Positions 1 to 5,228 of a DNA stretch of 5,785 bases are shown in pieces (positions within the stretch are counted from its first letter, which is position 1; each line of letters starts with the position of its first letter). Source of the stretch: an uncultured Hyphomonadaceae bacterium (GTDB lineage: Bacteria; Pseudomonadota; Alphaproteobacteria; Caulobacterales; Hyphomonadaceae). Location: the NCBI GenBank assembly GCA_938049795.1, contig CALLCD010000123.1, positions 1-5,785 of the forward strand, read 5' to 3'. A program made the position numbers and the translations under genes. Below the pieces are notes generated by a model. It was given only the letters and a program-made list of their open reading frames with translations. It did no database searches and was not told where the DNA came from.

Positions 1-854
1 GCATCCCCTTGGCCATCCTGACCCTGCCCGTCTTGACCCTGACCTGTTTGCCCCTGCTGACTTTGCCCATCTTGACCTTGGCCAGCCTGTCCCTGCTGAC
101 CACTGCCGCTCTGGCCCTGACCTGCCGGTTGCTGCCCGCCATCTGCGCTGCCACCTGCTTGACCTTGCCCAGCTTGTGCGCCTTGCGATTGGCCTCCTTG
201 GCCCTGACCTGCTGCCGCATCGCCTGCGCCCTGTGCGCCGCCTGCTTGCGTGCTGGTGCCTTGAGGGGCTTGCCCTGCGCCGCCGCCGCCACCGCGCTGT
301 CCGCGTCCTTGCAAGCCTTTGAGCTGAGCGAGAATGTCCGCTGCGGACTGGCTCGAGCCGCCGCGTGTAACTGATCCGGCAGAGCTGCCGCCGCCGCGTC
401 CGGCCACCGCCACCCGGTGCGGGCCATTATCAGCGGGTTCGCCGCCACCGGAGCCGCCCTGCATATCGGTGAGAATAACCTCCCACGCTTCTTCCTCGTC
501 GGCAGCCAATTGCGGATCGGTTTTGGCCGCTTCGCTGGGCTCATAGGGCACATCTTCAGGGGTTTCGCCAATTTCCATCTCGGCGATGATTTTGGCGCGT
601 TGTCTTTGCAAATGCCGCTGGGATTCTTCGGGCAGCGTATCGATTGGCTCGAGCGGGGGGAGCGGACGGCCTGCGCCGAGACCGGGCAGCGATCTGATCG
701 GATCATTGCTCGAGGTTGAGCGCTTTTTCTTGGACCGCCGCCAGTCTTCTTCCGATTGATCCGTCTGATCGGTTGACTGCGCATGGGCGGGCGCTTGGAC
801 CAGCATGGCCAGCGCGAAAACAGAGGCAGTCAGGACGGCAAAACGCTTTATCAT
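1..854 (-). CDS. Secreted Gly/Gln-rich low-complexity protein, N-terminal part (3' end outside the window)
   Basis: The frame is open from the ATG at 854 to the left edge, giving 284 complete codons and no stop. It begins with a clear Sec signal peptide: basic MIKR, hydrophobic core at about 5-20, and likely cleavage after Ala25 (AHA before QS). Next come a basic patch (RRSKKKR, 39-45), a Pro-rich stretch (57-70), an Arg/Gln/Glu helix (76-94) and an acidic segment (about 97-130). From 133 it is Gly/Ser-rich, with a short helix ADILAQLKGLQ (172-182). From about 183 to the edge it is almost only Gly, Gln, Ala, Asp and Ser, ending in a GQGQDGQ repeat. It should be exported to the periplasm or beyond, with a long disordered tail. 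I do not recognise a family. It has the same strand and order as the other genes, but the 81-base gap leaves room for separate regulation. Whether a folded domain follows is unknown. Confidence 0.82.
   Translation of the reverse strand, partial: MIKRFAVLTASVFALAMLVQAPAHAQSTDQTDQSEEDWRRSKKKRSTSSNDPIRSLPGLGAGRPLPPLEPIDTLPEESQRHLQRQRAKIIAEMEIGETPEDVPYEPSEAAKTDPQLAADEEEAWEVILTDMQGGSGGGEPADNGPHRVAVAGRGGGSSAGSVTRGGSSQSAADILAQLKGLQGRGQRGGGGGAGQAPQGTSTQAGGAQGAGDAAAGQGQGGQSQGAQAGQGQAGGSADGGQQPAGQGQSGSGQQGQAGQGQDGQSQQGQTGQGQDGQGQDGQGD
21..98 (-). repeat. 39-base tandem repeat, two copies, coding for a 13-residue Gly/Gln unit
   Basis: Copies at 98-60 and 59-21 (minus-strand direction) encode QQGQAGQGQDGQS and QQGQTGQGQDGQG. 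By eye about 30 of 39 bases match, with most differences at silent third positions or the variable Ala/Thr site. They lie in a wider Gly/Gln-rich coding stretch (about 1-308). A partial further unit (QDGQGD) continues to the edge, so the array may extend outside the window. Confidence 0.7.
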
Positions 855-935
855 GGCTCCAATGTGCCATATTGGGCATGACTGTCCAGTGAACACGGCG
901 TTTTGGCCCACTCAGCGGCAATGGTGCGATTTGCC
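855..935 (-). other. 81-base gap before the Gly/Gln-rich gene; weak hairpin over the ribosome site
   Basis: This is the longest non-coding gap in the window. The minus strand has an inverted repeat CCAAT (875-871), 7-base loop, ATTGG (863-859), ending just before the ATG at 854. The only Shine-Dalgarno-like bases, GGAG at 860-857, partly fall in this stem and sit just 2 bases from the ATG, closer than usual. An in-frame TGA at 914-912 follows the SUMF1 gene's TAG, so readthrough would not fuse the two proteins. I see no convincing sigma-70-type promoter and no G+C hairpin followed by a T run. Confidence 0.35.
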
Positions 936-2498
936 CTAATTCTCGATTTTCCGGACCACGCGGAAGCCGGTAAAATCGTTGCGGTCGCCCCGCCGTTGCA
1001 TCAGGCGTGCGGTAAAGCGCAAATCGGCCGGACCGGAAAACCATGACCCGCCACGCACCGCCCGCTGATTGCAACTGCCGCGCAAGTCCGCTCCACCATC
1101 GGTGGGGGCATCGCGCAGGTTCAGCGTGTTACAATCAAGCGCCCACTCGCCGACATTGCCGATCATATCCTTGACCCCGAACCCGTTGGCCGACAGTCCG
1201 CCCGCTGGCATGGTCCGGTCTGCGGCAGGGTCGGTGCAGGCAGCATTGGCCCATTGCAGACCGCTCTCGCTGCCCGCGCCATTGGCAAACGCGCACAGAG
1301 CCGCCGCAGAGCCACCCGCCCAGACGCCACTGTCTCCGCCGCGCGCGGCATATTCCCACTGCGCTTCACTTGGCAAACTGTAAGACAGTCCGGTCTTTTT
1401 CGACAGCCATTCGGTATAGTTCTGCGCCGCGTCCCAGCTGACATTGATCACCGGACGCCGCCCCTGCCCCCAGCCATTGTCTGCCGAGACCGCTTCGCAA
1501 CCGCCCTCGGCCACACACGCATTCCATTCGGCAAAGGTCACTTCGGTCACGCCAATCGCGAACAGGTTGCCGAAGGTCACCGGCCGCTGGGGTTTCTCAT
1601 TCGGGCGGGCTAAAGCGTCACTATCGGACGCGCCGAGGCTCGCATTGCCGGAGGGGAGCGAAACCATGAGCGGGCAGGCATCGCAATCCTTGAAGGTGCG
1701 GCCGGGCGAAGGTTTGAGCTGTTCGAGCGCGGCGATGGCCTCGGCGACATGCGCCCCTTGCGGGAAGCTGGCGAGATATTGCTCGTAAGATGCGGCGCGG
1801 TTTGCGGTTTTGGCCTGCTGCCAGGCGGCTTCGTCGGCGGCGGAGGCTTTGAGGCTTGCGATGCGCGAGCGGGCTTCATCGGCATGGGCACCGGCGGGAT
1901 GCTTGCCGAGATAAGTCTCATAGCTTTGCACCGTGTTTTCGCGTGCGGCGGTTTCCCAGTCGCCCGCTTCTTGGGCGGCGCGTTCGGCGGCGTCTTTGCG
2001 GCGGGCCTCTTCGGCGGCTTTGATCTGAGCAATTTTCTCGCGCGCTTCGCTGGCATGCAGCCCCTCCGGCCAGGCTTCAAGATAATCCTCAAAGCCTGCC
2101 AGCGTGTTGCGTTCGAGCGCGGTCTGCCAGTCGCGTTCGTCATATTTGTTGATCTCGGCCTGCGCGTCGTCTTTGTGTTTGCCTTCGGGAAACAGGTCCA
2201 GATATTCGCGATAGCCTTCGAGCGTGTCTTTTTCGAGTGCGGCGACCCACGCTTCGTCATCGGTCAGCGGTTTGTCGGGCGTCTCGTCCTCGCCGGTCTC
2301 GCCACCCTCTTCAGTGTCTTGCTGCTCCACCGGCTCATCGACGGGCAACTCGTCCGGCACAACGACTTTGCTCGCCAGCCAGATTGCGCCTGCGCCAATT
2401 GCCAGCAGGACGAGGGCTGCTGCAATCCGGCGGCCCCACGGCGCGCGTTCCTCGCGCAGATCATAATCGCTCTTGGGCGGTTCCCAATCGTCACTCAT
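936..2498 (-). CDS. Single-anchor periplasmic protein: four helical repeats plus SUMF1/FGE-like domain without catalytic cysteines
   Basis: 520 residues from the ATG at 2498. An in-frame ATG at 2564 would run far back into the channel gene and has no good ribosome site, whereas AGGGA lies 6-7 bases before 2498. Order of parts: acidic N-terminus, transmembrane helix at about 25-43 preceded by Arg-Arg, Glu/Asp-rich spacer at 49-82, four repeats at 84-258, then a SUMF1 (formylglycine-generating-enzyme-like) domain at about 269-520. Visible SUMF1 motifs are FKDCDACP, RPVINVSWDAAQNY, LPSEAQWEYAARGG, DMIGNVGEW, RGGSW and GFRVVR. Set against human FGE as I recall it (Cys336 and Cys341 after GGSYM), the equivalent positions are Ser488 and Leu493, so formylglycine formation is unlikely. 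The fold is probably used for binding or an unknown activity. Other cysteines (272, 275, 328, 334, 402, 421, 456, 476) could form disulfides in the periplasm. It follows the channel gene by 10 bases, so the two are very likely co-transcribed. Confidence 0.9.
   Translation of the reverse strand: MSDDWEPPKSDYDLREERAPWGRRIAAALVLLAIGAGAIWLASKVVVPDELPVDEPVEQQDTEEGGETGEDETPDKPLTDDEAWVAALEKDTLEGYREYLDLFPEGKHKDDAQAEINKYDERDWQTALERNTLAGFEDYLEAWPEGLHASEAREKIAQIKAAEEARRKDAAERAAQEAGDWETAARENTVQSYETYLGKHPAGAHADEARSRIASLKASAADEAAWQQAKTANRAASYEQYLASFPQGAHVAEAIAALEQLKPSPGRTFKDCDACPLMVSLPSGNASLGASDSDALARPNEKPQRPVTFGNLFAIGVTEVTFAEWNACVAEGGCEAVSADNGWGQGRRPVINVSWDAAQNYTEWLSKKTGLSYSLPSEAQWEYAARGGDSGVWAGGSAAALCAFANGAGSESGLQWANAACTDPAADRTMPAGGLSANGFGVKDMIGNVGEWALDCNTLNLRDAPTDGGADLRGSCNQRAVRGGSWFSGPADLRFTARLMQRRGDRNDFTGFRVVRKIEN
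1725..2249 (-). repeat. Four protein repeats of the W-A-T-Y-YL-P-G-H-A type
   Basis: Within the SUMF1-like protein, four units start at Trp84, Trp124, Trp181 and Trp226. Each follows the pattern W..A....T...Y..YL...P.G.H...A...I; the fourth unit has Asn-Arg in place of the Asn-Thr or Asp-Thr pair and ends in Leu. Units 2 and 3 are separated by a charged Ala/Glu/Arg/Lys helix (about 160-178). Each unit looks like a helix hairpin related to TPR-like repeats, which usually serve protein-protein binding. The copies are diverged at DNA level, so this is old protein duplication, not recent DNA expansion. Confidence 0.8.
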
Positions 2499-2504
2499 AC
2501 TCGT

Positions 2505-2510
2505 GTCCCT
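2505..2510 (-). promoter_or_regulatory. Shine-Dalgarno of the SUMF1-like gene, overlapping the upstream stop
   Basis: The minus strand reads AGGGAC, sharing its first bases with the TAG stop (2511-2509) of the channel gene, with 6 bases before the ATG at 2498. This decides in favour of 2498 over the in-frame ATG at 2564 and points to translational coupling. A second GGGAGG at 2521-2516 is too far away (17 bases) to be the main site. Confidence 0.6.
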
Positions 2511-3270
2511 ATGTGCCTCCCAGCCGCAAAATGAGATTGTCGAGACAATACTGCCCCGCCGCATTCAGCGCGCGCTCTTCTTTGCCTTGCACCACAGATT
2601 GCAGCAAAACAAGCACCGCCGACATGACGAGCGCCACAAGCGTTGTCGTAAAGGCCACACCGAGACGGCTTGTGACCTGATAGAGAAAATCCTCCGCCTC
2701 GGCATTGGCAGGCACACCGGCATATTGCAACGCAAACATGATCCCCATCACCGTACCGATAAAGCCAAGCGAGGGAATGAGCCATGTCAGATAGCGCAGC
2801 GTGGAATAGCGTAGATCAATCTCGTGCATGTAAAGCTCGAGCGAAGAGTTGAGCACCGAGGTTGCCTGGTCTTCCTTGCCGGAGACTTTGTACTGGTCAA
2901 TGGTGCGGATGATCATGCGCGGCAAAAAGCAGTCGAGCCCGAACCGGCGTCCGGCCACGCCGTCGCGGATCTGGCCGAGCATGTCCATGTGCAGTCTGCG
3001 GCCATCGGTGGGCAGGTAATTGCGCTTGAGTTGGCCCTGTTCTTCGCTCGCCGCATTCCAGCGCAAAGCGAGATCGCCAAAGCCGATAAACAGCGCCAGC
3101 CACATAATGTTCTGCACGGTGAACGGCCAGAAATCTGAATCCGCATCGAGCAGGATTTCCTGAATGCTCTCGCTGGCGGTCAGCCGGATGATGCCGATCA
3201 GCACAATCGCTGCAATGATCGACACGGTGAAGACGAACAGCCGCTTATAGAGATTGCCCCGATTTGTCAT
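2509..3270 (-). CDS. MotA/TolQ/ExbB-family proton-channel subunit
   Basis: 253 residues with four hydrophobic segments at about 11-29, 48-69, 160-183 and 205-227, and a cytoplasmic-type polar loop at about 72-158. This is the MotA-like four-helix layout, but the signature is closer to TolQ/ExbB. Helix 3 reads IPSLGFIGTVMGIMFAL, with Thr173 at the position of the conserved channel Thr in GTVxG. Helix 4 reads LGVAFTTTLVALVMSA, matching the second Thr-lined helix. Members of this family form a ring around two acidic helices and pass protons to drive motion in the partner. No exbD, tolR or motB gene is visible. The best candidate partners are the two vWA proteins just upstream, whose N-terminal helices carry the acidic residue. 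It starts 24 bases after the second vWA gene, with AGAAGG 7 bases before the ATG. The family call is confident; the coupling ion and partner are inferred. Confidence 0.9.
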   Translation of the reverse strand: MTNRGNLYKRLFVFTVSIIAAIVLIGIIRLTASESIQEILLDADSDFWPFTVQNIMWLALFIGFGDLALRWNAASEEQGQLKRNYLPTDGRRLHMDMLGQIRDGVAGRRFGLDCFLPRMIIRTIDQYKVSGKEDQATSVLNSSLELYMHEIDLRYSTLRYLTWLIPSLGFIGTVMGIMFALQYAGVPANAEAEDFLYQVTSRLGVAFTTTLVALVMSAVLVLLQSVVQGKEERALNAAGQYCLDNLILRLGGT

Positions 3271-3277
3271 AGGTCTG

Positions 3278-3283
3278 CCTTCT
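3278..3283 (-). promoter_or_regulatory. Shine-Dalgarno of the MotA/TolQ-like gene
   Basis: The minus strand reads AGAAGG with 7 bases before the ATG at 3270. It sits in the 24-base gap after the second vWA gene and supports this start. No promoter-like or terminator-like element is visible in that gap, consistent with a shared transcript. Confidence 0.6.
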
Positions 3284-3294
3284 TGCTTCTTGTC

Positions 3295-4281
3295 CTAGTC
3301 ACATACCCCCCTCGCCGCCGAGGCCAGAGCGAGGAATTGCCCGCCATTTTGCTCGGCGAGCCGTTCCATGAACTCGACGGTTCCGTCATAGTCGAAATAG
3401 TTTCCAACGACCACTGTGTGAATTTCCTTGCGCCCGCCATTGCGGCGCGTGATCTCGCGGATCAATTGATTGGGCTGCAAGCCATTGTTGGCGCGCGGAT
3501 TGGGCAAGCCGTCACTGACGAGGAAAATTGCTTCGGACGGGCCGGCCAGCAAAGTCTCGAAGACATGGATCATGGACGCCGAGCCGCCAAAGCGCGTGGT
3601 CAGCCCTTCGGAAAACCGGATCGCTTCGGCCCGCGTGCTGCCGCTGACCCGCTGCAAGCTGCCGCCATTGGGCCAGGTCTGGATGCGCGGGCCGCTATCT
3701 GTCTGCTGGAAGCCGAGCACTTGGAGGCGGTGATTGTCCTGCAAGGAGCTGATAATGCGCTCCATTGCGCTGTTGATCGAGGCTTCATGCCCGCCCATGC
3801 AGCGGTTGAGATCGAGCGCGACGGCGATGTCGTCCTTGACGGTTTTCATGCCAAGAAAGCGGAAGGAGACAATTGCCTTTTGCGGCGTCGGACCGGGCTG
3901 GGTGTCAGTCGGTTCGGGCACCTCGACGGCGGGTTCAGCTTCGGCTGCAGCTGCGGCGCGTTTTTCGAGCAAGGCCGCTTCTGCGCCCGCAAGTTCGGCC
4001 AGCAACCGCTCCGCTTCGCTTTTGATCGCGGACACATTTGCCGCCGCCGCAGAGCGTTTGGCTTCGACCGCTTTACGCTGCTCGACGGTCATCACGACAC
4101 TGTTTTCAGCCGCGCGGGCGAGATCGGCAATGGCGTTTTCGGGCGTGCTTTCCTGAATTTCTTTCTGGTAGTACGGCATCAGCACAATTGTCAGCAGCGC
4201 AAACGCTCCCATCGCAGCGGCGAACAGGTCAATCGCCGAGAGCGAGAAAATCTCGATGTCGCCAGAGCCGCGCCGCTTCAT
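3295..4281 (-). CDS. Paralogous membrane-anchored vWA-like protein with degenerate MIDAS
   Basis: 328 residues, with the same architecture as its upstream neighbour: basic N-terminus, a helix at about 15-35 with Asp18 in AIDLFAAAMGAFALL, an Ala/Glu-rich coiled coil at about 48-115, a short Pro-rich linker (117-133), and a vWA-like domain from about 136 to the end. Shared stretches include FLG-x-x-T-x-K-x-DIA before the metal loop, RFGG, SDG, and GR-x-EIHTV near the C-terminus. The metal site is altered: DxSxS has become Asp157-Leu-Asn159-Arg-Cys161, and the Thr position is Ala235 in an ungapped local alignment. Only Asp157 and Asp257 remain. The only two cysteines are Cys161 and Cys327, next to the last residue. 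The start overlaps the previous stop as ATGA and has a strong GGGAGGG about 4 bases upstream. Probably a structural partner of the intact paralog in a heteromeric membrane complex. Confidence 0.92.
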   Translation of the reverse strand: MKRRGSGDIEIFSLSAIDLFAAAMGAFALLTIVLMPYYQKEIQESTPENAIADLARAAENSVVMTVEQRKAVEAKRSAAAANVSAIKSEAERLLAELAGAEAALLEKRAAAAAEAEPAVEVPEPTDTQPGPTPQKAIVSFRFLGMKTVKDDIAVALDLNRCMGGHEASINSAMERIISSLQDNHRLQVLGFQQTDSGPRIQTWPNGGSLQRVSGSTRAEAIRFSEGLTTRFGGSASMIHVFETLLAGPSEAIFLVSDGLPNPRANNGLQPNQLIREITRRNGGRKEIHTVVVGNYFDYDGTVEFMERLAEQNGGQFLALASAARGVCD

Positions 4282-5228
4282 CTTGCCCTCCCGACAAAAT
4301 CACCGCGATTGCGCCGCGCCAGTTCTTGCAGGAACAGAGTGAGATTGCGGTCTTGGGTATAATCGCCAATGGCCACCGTGTGAATTTCAGCGCGGCCGCG
4401 ATTGCGGGCTGTGATATTGGTGATGATGGTGCCCGGCTGGCCATCATCGGGCTGGCCATCACTCATCAGGATCACTGCTTCTGGCCGGACATTCAGCGCA
4501 CGCAAGAGGGCGGACTGGGTCGGGGTGCCGCCGCCAAAGCGGGCCGACAAGCCATCAGCAAAGCGGCGCGCGGACGACAGGTTTGTGGCATTGGCAGCGG
4601 TCAACCGGCCATTGCGCGGATAGGTGTCAAAAGTCGGCCCGCCGCGATAGCCGATGATCACAAAGCGATTGTCCGGCTTCATCTGGCCGAGCACTTCGTT
4701 GATGGCGGCGGTGACTTTGCCTCTGTGGGCCTGCATGGAGCCGGACATATCAACGACAATGGCAATGTCTTTCTTTGACGTTGCGAGGCCCAGAATGGAG
4801 AACTCTACGCCGCGATTGATGCTGCGCGGCGGCTCGGGGATGGGTTCAGGCTTGGGGTCTGGGGTCGGGTCGGGCTCCGGCACGGGCGGCGGATCGGGTA
4901 TCTCGATCTCGGCGGTCTGGCGCTGGACTTCGCGGATCTTCGCTTCGATTTCTGACATTTCTTCGGCGGTGGTGCGGTATTGCAGATCGAGCAGCCGGAT
5001 TTCCGCCCGAATGGCGCGGATTTCGGAGAGTTCGGTCTGGGCTGACGAAGCGGCTTCGCGCCGCCGCTCGACCAATTGTTCCAGCTCCTCGAAGGACACA
5101 TCGGTTCCGCCGAGCCGATAATAGGGAAACAGGACCAGAACGATCAGGATGAAAGCGCCAAGCGCTGCGGCAAACAGGTCGAGCGCGGAGATGGAAAAAA
5201 CTGCAATGCTTCGCCGGCGCGACTTCAT
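4278..5228 (-). CDS. Membrane-anchored vWA-domain protein with intact MIDAS and MotB/TolR-like N-terminal helix
   Basis: 316 residues. A short basic N-terminus (MKSRRR) is followed by one transmembrane helix at about 15-34, with Asp17 at its cytoplasmic end in the motif ALDLFAAALGAFILI. This resembles the MotB motif ADFMTAMMAFFLV and the acidic helix of TolR/ExbD. Residues 44-109 are a charged heptad-like coiled coil, and 110-134 a Pro-Glu-Asp linker. The vWA domain covers about 140-316. Its metal site looks complete: Asp160-Met-Ser162-Gly-Ser164, Thr235 in GGGTPT, and Asp257 in MSDG. By the positive-inside rule the vWA domain is periplasmic. There are no cysteines. The start overlaps the upstream stop as ATGA, with only a weak Shine-Dalgarno, so coupled translation is likely. 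I infer that it pairs with the MotA/TolQ-like subunit encoded two genes downstream and binds a partner through Mg2+/Mn2+. The domain assignment is firm; the function is not. Confidence 0.93.
   Translation of the reverse strand: MKSRRRSIAVFSISALDLFAAALGAFILIVLVLFPYYRLGGTDVSFEELEQLVERRREAASSAQTELSEIRAIRAEIRLLDLQYRTTAEEMSEIEAKIREVQRQTAEIEIPDPPPVPEPDPTPDPKPEPIPEPPRSINRGVEFSILGLATSKKDIAIVVDMSGSMQAHRGKVTAAINEVLGQMKPDNRFVIIGYRGGPTFDTYPRNGRLTAANATNLSSARRFADGLSARFGGGTPTQSALLRALNVRPEAVILMSDGQPDDGQPGTIITNITARNRGRAEIHTVAIGDYTQDRNLTLFLQELARRNRGDFVGRAR
4286..4292 (-). promoter_or_regulatory. Strong Shine-Dalgarno of the second vWA gene
   Basis: On the minus strand GGGAGGG lies 4 bases before the ATG at 4281 and inside the end of the first vWA gene. 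It supports this start and suggests that the second vWA protein can be initiated efficiently as well as by coupling across the ATGA overlap. Confidence 0.7.

Noticed and set aside
21..98. CRISPR-like repeat array
   Set aside because: The 39-base units are directly adjacent without spacers, imperfect, and in frame within a coding sequence, so they are protein-coding tandem repeats.
9..374. Leu/Ala/Cys/Thr-rich open frame on the plus strand resembling a membrane protein
   Set aside because: It is the reverse complement of the Gly/Gln repeat codons (CAG/CAA become CTG/TTG), so the hydrophobic appearance is an artefact. The minus-strand frame has a signal peptide and fits the operon.
936..1694. 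Active formylglycine-generating enzyme (sulfatase maturation)
   Set aside because: The catalytic Cys pair is replaced by Ser488 and Leu493, and no sulfatase gene is present in the window.
1749..2534. 261-codon open frame on the plus strand, Gly/Phe-rich
   Set aside because: Antisense of the repeat region of the SUMF1-like gene. The periodic look is the mirror of those repeats.
936..2564. Longer form of the SUMF1-like gene starting at 2564
   Set aside because: The 22 extra residues overlap the end of the channel gene and have no plausible ribosome site, whereas the ATG at 2498 is well placed after AGGGA.
3283..4362. 359-codon open frame on the plus strand
   Set aside because: It lies entirely opposite the second vWA gene and the end of the first, whose proteins show clear domains. 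Its translation has no recognisable motif and it is a typical antisense open frame of GC-rich coding DNA.
2509..5228. Zorya defence system, flagellar MotAB, or Tol-Pal/ExbBD operon
   Set aside because: The channel subunit is similar in type, but there is no OmpA-type peptidoglycan-binding domain, helicase or nuclease, TolA/B, Pal or TonB gene in view, and the acidic-helix proteins carry vWA domains. Missing parts could still lie outside the window.
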